Assembly: GCA_035550075.1 (NCBI GenBank)
Contig: DASZQG010000107.1
Coordinates: 1 to 7,484, forward strand
Direction of reading: 5' to 3'
From: AWTP1-13 sp035550075
GTDB taxonomy: Bacteria > Pseudomonadota > Alphaproteobacteria > Rhizobiales > Hyphomicrobiaceae
DNA: 7,484 nucleotides
Part shown: positions 1 through 6,886 of the stretch, piece after piece
Layout of the letters: each line of letters starts with the position of its first letter
Position numbering within the stretch: the stretch's first letter is position 1
Notes under the pieces: model-generated
Database searches by the model: none
The model's input: the letters and a program-made list of their open reading frames with translations, nothing else
Told to the model about the DNA's origin: nothing
Program-made: the position numbers and the translations under genes

Positions 1-1065
<1,065 letters not shown>

Positions 1066-1108
1066 GGCGCCTGCCTGCCGGGCCCGCCCGGCGCATGCCC
1101 GTCCACGC

Positions 1109-1142
1109 AACCTGGAAGGCCTCGGCCTTCCAGGTTTTTTTT
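1109..1142 (+). terminator. Rho-independent terminator of groEL
   Basis: Two perfect 13-base arms (1109-1121 and 1124-1136, AACCTGGAAGGCC and its reverse complement) enclose a two-base TC centre, so the real loop is probably CTCG. The hairpin runs into eight consecutive T residues at 1135-1142. It lies 44 bases past the groEL stop and 58 bases before the dioxygenase start, which makes the two genes separate transcription units. Confidence 0.95.
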
Positions 1143-1190
1143 CGCCCGGCGGGCGCACCGGTGGCGGCGGCGGGAGTAGCATCCCGGCGG

Positions 1191-1199
1191 GGAGGTGTC
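1191..1199 (+). promoter_or_regulatory. Ribosome binding site that decides the dioxygenase start
   Basis: GGAGG at 1191-1195 lies four bases before the ATG at 1200 and ten bases before a second in-frame ATG at 1206. The same frame is open back to an ATG at 1095, but that start lies upstream of the groEL terminator hairpin and would force translation through it. Either 1200 or 1206 is therefore the real start; 1200 is chosen here. Confidence 0.7.
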
Positions 1200-2078
1200 A
1201 TGTCGATGCGAATCATCCCCTCCGGCGAAACGCTGGGGGCAACGATCGAAGGCCTGGACCTGGCGGCCGTTTCCGATGCCGACGCCGAAGCGGCGATCCA
1301 GGCGCTCGGCCGCCACGGCGTGATCCGTTTTCCCGGCCAGCGCCTGGCGGCCGCCGACCTGCGCGACTTCAGCGCCCGCCTCGGCGACCTGGAAGTCAAC
1401 GTCATCGGCAAGCACCAGGAGCCGGGGATGCCCGAGGTCATGACGCTGTCCAATGTCGTGCGCGACGGCAAGTCGATCGGCCTGCCCGATGCCGGGCAGG
1501 GCTGGCACACCGACATGTCCTACAGCAGGACCATCGCCTTCGCCAACGTGCTCTATGCGCTCGAGGTGCCGCAACGGGAAGGCAGGACGCTGGGCGCCAC
1601 GCAGTTCTGCGACATGGCCGCGGCCTGGGACGACCTGCCGGCCGACCTGCAGCGCCGGCTCGAGGGCCTCACCGCGCTGCACGACTTCGCCAAGTTCTAC
1701 GACATGATGCGGCTGCGTCCGGGCAGCACCCGCCCGCCGTTATCCGACGAGCAGCGGCGCACCAAGCCGCCCGTGTCGCACCCGATGGCCATCACGCATC
1801 CCATCTCCGGGCGCAAGTCGCTGTACGCCAATCCCGGCTACACGATCCGCGTGAACGGGCTGCCCCAGGCCGAGAGCGACGAACTGCTGGCGTTCCTGTT
1901 CGCGCACCAGACGCAGGAGAAATACCTCTACACCTTCCACTGGACGAAGCACGACGTGCTGGTCTGGGACAACTTCCGCTGCATCCACCAGGCCGTGGCC
2001 GACTACGGGCCGGACGAGCCCCGGCTCATGAAGCGCTGCCAGGTGATGGCGTCGAAATACGTACCACTTTCGATCTGA
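1200..2078 (+). CDS. TauD/TfdA-family Fe(II)/2-oxoglutarate-dependent dioxygenase
   Basis: This is a 292-residue cytosolic oxygenase expected to couple 2-oxoglutarate decarboxylation to hydroxylation of a small substrate, as taurine dioxygenase and 2,4-D dioxygenase do. The iron ligands are visible: the HxD pair H103 and D105 in the WHTDMSY motif, and the distal H263 in WDNFRCIHQ. R275 and R279 align by spacing with the 2-oxoglutarate-binding arginines of TauD (R266 and R270). Length is normal for the family. The sequence resembles the broad 'TauD/TfdA family dioxygenase' group rather than TauD itself, so the substrate cannot be named. It has its own start after the groEL terminator, but no convincing promoter was found in 1143-1190. 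The last six or so codons (after about 2055) fall in AT-richer DNA, so the extreme C-terminus may have been rewritten by the adjacent insertion. Confidence 0.93.
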   Translation: MSMRIIPSGETLGATIEGLDLAAVSDADAEAAIQALGRHGVIRFPGQRLAAADLRDFSARLGDLEVNVIGKHQEPGMPEVMTLSNVVRDGKSIGLPDAGQGWHTDMSYSRTIAFANVLYALEVPQREGRTLGATQFCDMAAAWDDLPADLQRRLEGLTALHDFAKFYDMMRLRPGSTRPPLSDEQRRTKPPVSHPMAITHPISGRKSLYANPGYTIRVNGLPQAESDELLAFLFAHQTQEKYLYTFHWTKHDVLVWDNFRCIHQAVADYGPDEPRLMKRCQVMASKYVPLSI

Positions 2079-2333
2079 CCAGACCAAGAGACTTACTTTC
2101 GACATTCACCCAACGCGCTTGGTTTGCCCATACCCAGAAAGACTGTCGGTGAACTATTTGACACCACCGACATTTCCCATTCGGGGCTTCTACTTCCTGA
2201 GGCAGTTCCAACTGCCTGACCAACGGACGTTGAGAATAGGTGCTAACTGAACGAGCTTTCCGACGTTGATGTCATCCGGGTAGACTCTCTAGCGCACAGC
2301 TTCCACTACTGGTGTTCAGAACCGACCAAGACT
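2079..2333. promoter_or_regulatory. Leader region of the restriction endonuclease, with repeats
   Basis: No recognisable gene lies in this stretch. It contains an 8-base inverted repeat TGTCGGTG/CACCGACA (2144-2151 and 2165-2172, 13-base spacer), a tighter inverted repeat AGGCAGTT-CC-AACTGCCT (2200-2217), and the word GACGTTGA twice (2226-2233 and 2262-2269, 36 bases apart). These are operator-like, but no matching protein is known. A perfect -35 hexamer, TTGACA, sits at 2158-2163 inside the first inverted repeat but has no good -10 at normal spacing, so the endonuclease promoter cannot be placed with confidence. Confidence 0.4.
2200..2217. repeat. Perfect 8-bp inverted repeat, operator-like
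   Basis: AGGCAGTT (2200-2207) and AACTGCCT (2210-2217) are exact reverse complements separated by CC. No T-run follows, so a terminator is unlikely. It sits about 115 bases upstream of the endonuclease ATG and 30 bases upstream of a possible non-ATG start at 2247. The size and symmetry suit a dimeric repressor, but the binder is unknown. Confidence 0.45.
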
Positions 2334-2936
2334 ATGCCGATAACAAGGAATATCGTAGAGCATTCGAAGTTCAATCTAGCAGCGACATTGCCTTTTGAAT
2401 TGAGGTTGCAGGATTTTCAGCTTGCCATGCAGGATGTCTATGATTTTTTCTTTGATGTAAACAGCGGGCTGACTGCCAAAGGCTTGGAGCGGCTCGACGA
2501 TATGCTGAGGCCGGCCATTATGTCGGGAGTGCTATCCGACATGCTGACTGCGAGTATTGCAAAGCATTCCCGCACATTGACGGAAAACAGATACTTCAAT
2601 GGTCATCCAGACTTGGTTGTGAAGGGCATCTATCCGGAGAATAGTGTGAAAGCCGGAGAGCAGGGCATCGAGATCAAAACCACCCGCAAGACTGGCGGTG
2701 CTGTGGATACTCATGGAGCGCGAAATCAATGGATGTGTGTATTCGTTTACCAAGTCGATAACGAAACTGAACCGGCACGATCTCGTCAGCCACTTTCATT
2801 CACCGAGGTCTATCTTGGCGAAGTGTCGATCGGAGATTTCAGGAAGAACGCGCGCAGTGAGCTAGGTACGCGGACTGCGACGCTGCACAAAAATGGAATT
2901 GAGAAACTCAGACAGAACTGGATATTTCGGCTTTAG
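2334..2936 (+). CDS. Probable type II restriction endonuclease, PD-(D/E)xK superfamily
   Basis: A 200-residue protein expected to cut DNA at a short site that the neighbouring methyltransferase protects. The best evidence is a PD-(D/E)xK core: HPD with D93, then E113-I-K115 in a hydrophobic strand (GIEIKTTRK), the metal-binding and catalytic pattern of this nuclease fold. It is followed by THGARNQWMCVFVY (126-139), which looks like a core helix and strand. No membrane segment or signal peptide is present. Pairing with a DNA methyltransferase whose stop codon overlaps its own by four bases strongly supports the assignment; the recognition site cannot be read from sequence. The start is uncertain. 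ATG 2334 has no clear Shine-Dalgarno, while the frame stays open for 29 more codons upstream to a CTG at 2247 that follows an AGGTG (2238-2242). Its codons are AT-richer than those of the flanking genes, consistent with transfer. Confidence 0.78.
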   Translation: MPITRNIVEHSKFNLAATLPFELRLQDFQLAMQDVYDFFFDVNSGLTAKGLERLDDMLRPAIMSGVLSDMLTASIAKHSRTLTENRYFNGHPDLVVKGIYPENSVKAGEQGIEIKTTRKTGGAVDTHGARNQWMCVFVYQVDNETEPARSRQPLSFTEVYLGEVSIGDFRKNARSELGTRTATLHKNGIEKLRQNWIFRL

Positions 2937-4063
2937 CTGTCCCGAAGCTGCAGTTTGGCTAATTTTGGTATGGAATTGCGACCAAGTTCAAAATAGCGCG
3001 GATCCTTCTCAACACCGATGCAGTGATAGCCCACCGCAGACGCGGCTGCCAGGGTTGAGCCTGATCCCGCAAATGGATCCAGAACAATCCCCTTTCCGAG
3101 AGGCAATGCCCCGCGAACAATCTGGCGTAGAAAGGCTTGCGGCTTGAGGCTAGGATGCGGTGCCATCGCGCGTTCGCTCGCTCGCGTTGGCGATGATGCA
3201 ATCACATCACCAAATGGCTTGTTCGCGGATGGTCGACGAAATCCACCTGTGCCCCACTTTCGCAAGTTGTCCTGTGCTCGCCCTTCCAACGGCTTGCGAA
3301 ATACGAGCCAAGGCTCCCACATCGAACGGGGCATCACGCTAACTTCCGGAAACTCCTCGTGCGCTGCCTTCGGCCGGTCGCCGCCGCGCATGGTCATAAC
3401 TAGACGAATAATCTCTCCCCTTCGTTCTAAACCCGCACGTGCCAATGCGTTAGATACAACATGAGAAAGAAGAGGATTGCTTGCCACGATTACATTCGCG
3501 CCGGGGACAAGGACCGGCGAAAACATTCGCGCCCATTTGAAAAAGAATTCATCTAGCGCTCTCAGGTCAGTGGGGGTCAACACCGTGAACCTGGGTAGAG
3601 GAGCCCTCTGGTTGCCGTCGAAGGAGGGCGGGATGCGCCATATTCCTCCTTTTCCGTTTCTAAGTTTCTCCTGCTGCTCTGGAGAATATTCGATCAGCCC
3701 GTAGGGAGGGTCCGTAACAATGGCGTGAATGCTGTTCTGCTCGCAGCTTGCAAGCCAATCGAAGCAATCAGCATTAACCAGAATGCTGCTCCCAAATTCG
3801 AAGGTATTTGTCGCCGCAATTGGCTTCGCTTCCTTCGTAGGAACCTGTTGCCCGTCGTCAAGATTCAACGAGTACTGGGCACGATCTGTCCTGAGGAACA
3901 ACTGCGGCGTATTCAGCCGCAAGTACGATCTGATCGAGGACGAGGGAACTACGCCAATCCGTTCCGAAACGCCAGCCTCGATGTCGGCAATGGAAGCTCC
4001 TAATGGATGTCCGGATAGCACATCCACAATGGCGTCCCTTACTTCTCCTGGCCGGCGTTTCAT
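2933..4063 (-). CDS. Beta-class type II DNA methyltransferase with N-terminal winged-helix domain
   Basis: A 376-residue SAM-dependent modification enzyme that would protect the host from the converging endonuclease. Motifs occur in beta-class order: motif IV TDPPYG at 117-122, a variable target-recognition stretch (about 250-300), motif X HPSLKP at 303-308, and motif I LDPFAGSGST at 328-337, followed by the acidic residue E352 in GVEKD. DPPY favours N6-adenine methylation, with N4-cytosine possible. Residues 1-68 look like a winged helix of the HARE-HTH type (helices about 7-17, 24-34 and 40-48, then a hairpin ending in QYSL), not part of the catalytic core. ATG 4063 has GAGGT seven bases upstream (4071-4075), so the start is good. 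The stop TAA (2933-2935 on the plus strand) overlaps the endonuclease TAG. The extra domain and the palindrome at the promoter suggest autoregulation, as described for M.EcoRII and M.SsoII; this is inferred. Confidence 0.94.
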   Translation of the reverse strand: MKRRPGEVRDAIVDVLSGHPLGASIADIEAGVSERIGVVPSSSIRSYLRLNTPQLFLRTDRAQYSLNLDDGQQVPTKEAKPIAATNTFEFGSSILVNADCFDWLASCEQNSIHAIVTDPPYGLIEYSPEQQEKLRNGKGGIWRIPPSFDGNQRAPLPRFTVLTPTDLRALDEFFFKWARMFSPVLVPGANVIVASNPLLSHVVSNALARAGLERRGEIIRLVMTMRGGDRPKAAHEEFPEVSVMPRSMWEPWLVFRKPLEGRAQDNLRKWGTGGFRRPSANKPFGDVIASSPTRASERAMAPHPSLKPQAFLRQIVRGALPLGKGIVLDPFAGSGSTLAAASAVGYHCIGVEKDPRYFELGRNSIPKLAKLQLRDS

Positions 4064-4090
4064 AAACTAGACCTCGCATTAACTTTTTGT

Positions 4091-4120
4091 ATCGTAGCTC
4101 GATTGACGTCTAGACGTCAA
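4091..4120 (-). promoter_or_regulatory. Sigma-70-type promoter of the DNA methyltransferase gene
   Basis: Read on the minus strand, TTGACG (4120-4115, five of six to consensus) is followed by an 18-base spacer and TACGAT (4096-4091, four of six). Transcription would begin near 4084, giving a leader of about 20-25 bases that contains the GAGGT ribosome binding site at 4071-4075 before the ATG at 4063. Confidence 0.65.
4103..4120. promoter_or_regulatory. Perfect 18-bp palindrome over the methyltransferase -35 box (putative operator)
   Basis: TTGACGTCTAGACGTCAA reads identically on both strands with no spacer. It includes the whole predicted -35 hexamer of the minus-strand methyltransferase promoter and 12 bases of its spacer, so a bound protein would block RNA polymerase. 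It contains GACGTC twice and TCTAGA at the centre. The obvious candidate binder is the winged-helix domain of the methyltransferase itself; methylation of the site by the enzyme is another possibility. Both are inferences. Confidence 0.7.
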
Positions 4121-4205
4121 CAGCAACAGCTTTCTCATCTCCAGTATCTCGTCTATGGGGAGCTAAAGAGACCTTTACTAACACGGCCTCGGCCGAATTT
4201 TGAGA

Positions 4206-4801
4206 ATGAGCGAATCTGTAAAGCAGCGCCATGGTGGAATTGGGGACGTTTGTTTGCACTACGTTGCCGCCGGCACGTGTCCCGCCATCCTTCTGATCCG
4301 CGGCTGGCGCCAGACTTAGTACATGTGGCGCGACATCATCCCCGCTCTTTCGCGCAAGTATCCGGTTTTCGCCCCGATATCCGCGGGTTGGGTGATTCCT
4401 CCCGGCCGGAAAGCGGTTACCACAAGAAGACCGTGGCCAACGACCTCTGGCGCCTGATGCACAGGATGCTCAGGGAGGAGTCTTTTTTCGTCGTCGGCCA
4501 TGACTGGGGCGGGCTGATCGCCTTCTCGCTGGCCGCGCAGCACCGCGATGCGGTGAAGCGCATGGTGATCTTCGATGTGCCGGTTCAAGGCAACGGCACG
4601 CCGGCGATATTTAACAACCGCTGGCACCACGGCCTGCATTGGGAGAAGGACTTTCCCGAAGAGCTGACTGCCGGGCGGGAGGACGTCTACCTCGGCTTCT
4701 TTTACAGGACCTGAGGCGCGACGCCGGATTGCATCGCGAAGGAAGCGAAACAGGAATACATCCGCGCCTATTGTTGGCCCGGCGCGATGAAGGCCGGCTT
4801 C
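4206..4801 (+). pseudogene. Decayed alpha/beta hydrolase (fluoroacetate dehalogenase / epoxide hydrolase type)
   Basis: Three frame segments together read like one hydrolase. The ATG at 4206 opens a typical N-terminus (LHYVAAG), which runs to an in-frame TAG at 4317 in RGWRQT-stop-YMWRD, where relatives have HGWPQTWYMWRD; the oxyanion HG motif is also changed to RG. The same frame continues to about 4374, where one base is missing from what should be CCGGAT (APDIRGLGDS), shifting the frame. The shifted segment carries the nucleophile motif GHDWGG (4498-4515) and HHGLHWEKD, then meets TGA at 4712 after FYRT. Similarity continues in that frame through EYIRAY and PGAMKAGF to about 4801 and stops, so the cap and C-terminal part with the catalytic histidine are lost. 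Intact relatives are about 290-300 residues and hydrolyse haloacids or epoxides. The gene cannot make an active enzyme. It begins at the right edge of the restriction-modification insert. Confidence 0.85.
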
Positions 4802-4865
4802 GGTGAGGGAAGGGCGGAACTTCCGGCACAAGGCCGCTTCCATCCCCCACCCCTCACCCCTCACT

Positions 4866-5699
4866 TCACTTCTTCTCGATCACGACCTCCAGGTATTCGC
4901 TCGGCAGCACGAGGGTGCCGCCGCTCGCGCGATTGCCCTGGTTCATGAGGGCGATCAGCTCGTCGGCGAAGGCGCGTTGCCCCTGCGCGTCCAGCGCGGC
5001 GAAGGTCTTGTTCATCGGCCCGTACCAGGTGCGGAAGACGTCGAGGAAGTGCTCGGGCGAACGATAGCGGAACAGGAACTGGCGCTCTTCGGCGCGGATC
5101 GTCTTCGCGGCGGCGCCGAACAGTTCGCGCAGGTGCCCGGGGGTGCCCCAGAGCGAAGGCGACCTGACGCCGGCGGCCGGGGGGAGGTACTTGCCGATGG
5201 TCTTGAACACCTGGCCGATGAAGCTGCCCGGCGTCCAGTTGGCAAGGCCGATGCGCCCGCCCGGCCGGCAGACACGCGCCAGTTCGGCGGCCGCCTTCTC
5301 CTGGTCGGGCGTGAACATGACACCGAAGGTCGACATCACCACGTCGAACTCGCCGTTGGCGAACGGCAGTTTTTCCGCGTCGGCTTCACGGAACTCGATG
5401 ACGTGGCCCTCCGCCAGCGCCCGGCGGCGCCCCGCTTCGAGCAGAGACGGGACGTAGTCGGTGGAGGTGACGTCGCAAAAGCGGCGTGCAGCGGCCAGGG
5501 TCGCGTTGCCGTTGCCGGCCGCGACGTCCAGCACTTTCTCCCCGGCGCGAAGATCGAGGGTCTCGGCGAGGTTTTCGCCGACGATCTGGAGGGTGGTGCC
5601 GATCACCGCGTAATTGCCGGTGGACCAGGCGATCTGCTGCTTCGTTTTCAGGGCGCCGAGATCGGGCGCGGGCATGACGGTGGACAGGACTGCGGACAT
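4866..5699 (-). CDS. Class I SAM-dependent methyltransferase (UbiE-like fold, small-molecule type)
   Basis: A 277-residue soluble methyltransferase. The Rossmann SAM-binding core is clear: motif I VLDVAAGNGN at 56-65, the acidic end of strand 2 at D81 in STDYV, motif II with D107 and LPFANGEFDVVMSTFGVMF at 111-129, and motif III RVCRPGGRIGLANW at 142-155. Residues 180-277 are a variable, mainly helical C-terminal region that would set substrate specificity. It fits the generic Methyltransf_11/25 group, which includes ubiquinone and sterol-type enzymes, but nothing points to a specific substrate. AGGAG (5707-5711) lies seven bases before the ATG, so the start is well supported. It is transcribed away from the AraC-type regulator gene, with 143 bases between the starts, and is a likely target of that regulator. 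No clear terminator follows; downstream is a short CCCCTCA tandem and then the end of the hydrolase pseudogene. Confidence 0.92.
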   Translation of the reverse strand: MSAVLSTVMPAPDLGALKTKQQIAWSTGNYAVIGTTLQIVGENLAETLDLRAGEKVLDVAAGNGNATLAAARRFCDVTSTDYVPSLLEAGRRRALAEGHVIEFREADAEKLPFANGEFDVVMSTFGVMFTPDQEKAAAELARVCRPGGRIGLANWTPGSFIGQVFKTIGKYLPPAAGVRSPSLWGTPGHLRELFGAAAKTIRAEERQFLFRYRSPEHFLDVFRTWYGPMNKTFAALDAQGQRAFADELIALMNQGNRASGGTLVLPSEYLEVVIEKK

Positions 5700-5734
5700 G
5701 GCGAATCTCCTCTTGGGGTACGGGGCGGGCGGCG

Positions 5735-5763
5735 TTGTGACGCTTGCGCACGGATGCTAGTAT
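5735..5763 (+). promoter_or_regulatory. Possible promoter of the AraC-type regulator gene
   Basis: TTGTGA (5735-5740) and TAGTAT (5758-5763) are each four of six to the sigma-70 consensus, with the ideal 17-base spacing, in an otherwise very GC-rich intergenic region. The start would be near 5770, leaving a leader of about 70 bases before the ATG at 5843. A matching minus-strand promoter for the methyltransferase could not be placed. Confidence 0.35.
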
Positions 5764-5842
5764 TCCCGGCCCCTTCTTCAGGCTGAATGCCCGACCGTCC
5801 AGCTTTCTTGCGCGGGACGCCGGGATTGGCCCCGTGATCGCC

Positions 5843-6859
5843 ATGGATGCTTTGTCGGACGTGTTGCGAACCGTGCGGCTGGATGGCGCGGTCTACCTCA
5901 AGGGCGAGATGACGGCGCCCTGGTGCGTCGAAGGCCCGGCCAACGACCTGCTCTGCGCGGCCTTCCTGCCCCTCGCGCGCCACGTCGTGGCCTATCACCT
6001 GCTCACCGAAGGCGCCTGCTGGGCGAGGATCTCCGGCTCCGACGACCCGCCCCTGGAAATCCGCGCCGGCGAGATCCTGGTCGTGCCGCGTGGCGAGCCG
6101 CACATCATGGCGAGCTCGTCCGAGGCGGCGCGGGCGCGTCCCGACGTCCTCGGCCAGGAAAGCATGTCCATGGCCGCGGGCGACATCATCCGCCTCACCC
6201 ACGGCGGCGGCGGCGCGATGACCAGCATCGTGTGCGGCTTCCTCGCCTGCGACGACGTCAACGTCAATCCGCTGCTGTCCTCGCTGCCGCGCCTGTTCAA
6301 GGTCGACATGCGCAACGGCGGCGCCACTGCCGCCTGGCTGGAGACGTCCATGCGCTTCGCCGTGGAAGAAGCGGCCGGTCCGCGCGCGGGCAGTGCGATG
6401 GTGCTTTCCAAGCTCTCCGAACTGCTGTTCGTCGAGGCCTTGCGCCGCTGCATCGAAACCTTGCCGGAGGGGGAGAAGAACTGGCTCGCCGGCCTGCGCG
6501 ACCGTTTCGTCGGCAAGGCGCTTACGCTGCTGCACGCGCAACCGGCGCGCGCCTGGACGGTCGATGAGCTGGCGCGCGAGGTCGGCTTGTCGCGCTCGGC
6601 GCTCGCGCAGCGCTTCACGGAATTCCTCGGCCAGCCGCCCATGCAGTACCTGGCGCGCTGGCGCCTGCAGATTGCGGCGCAATCGCTCAAGCACGACGAC
6701 GAGCCGATCGCCGTCGTCGCCGAGCGCGTGGGATACGATTCGGAAGCCGCCTTCAACCGCGCCTTCAAGCGCGAGTTCGGCGCCCCGCCGGCAAGCTGGC
6801 GGCGCACGGCGTACGAGCAGCGCAACGGCAAGCCGGGCAGCCTGGCCGCGACCGCCTGA
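5843..6859 (+). CDS. AraC-family transcriptional regulator with N-terminal cupin domain
   Basis: A 338-residue regulator. The N-terminus (MDALSDVLRTVRLDG, then AGEILVVPRGEPH at 75-87) matches the AraC-type cupin domain (Cupin_6 group), which senses a ligand or mediates dimerisation. The C-terminus is a classic AraC double helix-turn-helix: WTVDELAREVGLSRSALAQRF at 238-258 and IAVVAERVGYDSEAAFNRAFKREFGAPPASWRR at 289-321, with the G-Y-x-S-x-x-A-F-x-R-A-F-K-R-x-F-G signature. The frame is open from 5744, but family resemblance begins at ATG 5843, so the longer start is rejected. A GTG at 5834 is an alternative; neither has a strong Shine-Dalgarno. It diverges from the SAM methyltransferase gene, the usual arrangement for an AraC regulator and its target. 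The inducer is unknown. Its 3' end faces that of the TPR gene 27 bases away. Confidence 0.93.
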   Translation: MDALSDVLRTVRLDGAVYLKGEMTAPWCVEGPANDLLCAAFLPLARHVVAYHLLTEGACWARISGSDDPPLEIRAGEILVVPRGEPHIMASSSEAARARPDVLGQESMSMAAGDIIRLTHGGGGAMTSIVCGFLACDDVNVNPLLSSLPRLFKVDMRNGGATAAWLETSMRFAVEEAAGPRAGSAMVLSKLSELLFVEALRRCIETLPEGEKNWLAGLRDRFVGKALTLLHAQPARAWTVDELAREVGLSRSALAQRFTEFLGQPPMQYLARWRLQIAAQSLKHDDEPIAVVAERVGYDSEAAFNRAFKREFGAPPASWRRTAYEQRNGKPGSLAATA

Positions 6860-6886
6860 CGCGCCGGCCACGGCCGCCGCTTTCCC

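Larger units (their letters stand above)
2056..4200. other. Inserted type II restriction-modification cassette (composition island)
   Basis: Base composition changes sharply at both sides. The flanking genes are strongly GC-rich, whereas 2401-2460, for example, has only 23 G/C in 60. Everything inside belongs to one unit: a 250-base leader, a restriction endonuclease and its converging methyltransferase. Left of it is the last stretch of the dioxygenase; right of it is the start of a ruined hydrolase. Both edges are estimates from composition and gene content. I found no transposase, integrase, tRNA gene or convincing flanking direct repeat, so the mode of entry is unknown. Confidence 0.6.

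Noticed and set aside
1095..1199. 35-codon N-terminal extension of the dioxygenase from ATG 1095
   Set aside because: It would begin before the groEL terminator hairpin and be translated through it; a GGAGG ribosome binding site and family resemblance both point to 1200.
2158..2163. Perfect TTGACA -35 hexamer in the endonuclease leader
   Set aside because: No acceptable -10 lies 15-19 bases downstream (that stretch is G-rich), so it is not called a promoter.
2077..4172. Similar words AAGAGACTTACT (about 2086-2097) and AAGAGACCTTTACT (about 4165-4178) near the two edges of the insert, considered as target-site duplication
   Set aside because: The copies differ by an indel and do not sit at a demonstrable junction; not strong enough to claim as flanking repeats.
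4184..4201. CGGCC-TC-GGCCG followed by AATTTT, terminator-like
   Set aside because: The stem is only five bases with a two-base centre and the T-run is short; it is too weak to call.
4103..4205. Plus-strand start at 4103 for the hydrolase region, giving a 203-residue frame
   Set aside because: The first part has no similarity to hydrolases; the hydrolase N-terminus is in a different frame from ATG 4206, so the long frame is an accidental join across a frameshift.
4847..4870. Short tandem CCCCTCA units at the 3' end of the SAM methyltransferase gene
   Set aside because: Only two to three imperfect copies of a low-complexity word; chance is sufficient.
4803..5786. 327-residue plus-strand frame
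   Set aside because: It is antisense to the SAM methyltransferase gene, which has clear SAM-binding motifs and a ribosome binding site.
5648..6871. 407-residue minus-strand frame
   Set aside because: It is antisense to the AraC-type gene, whose double helix-turn-helix is clear; the minus frame has no recognisable domain.
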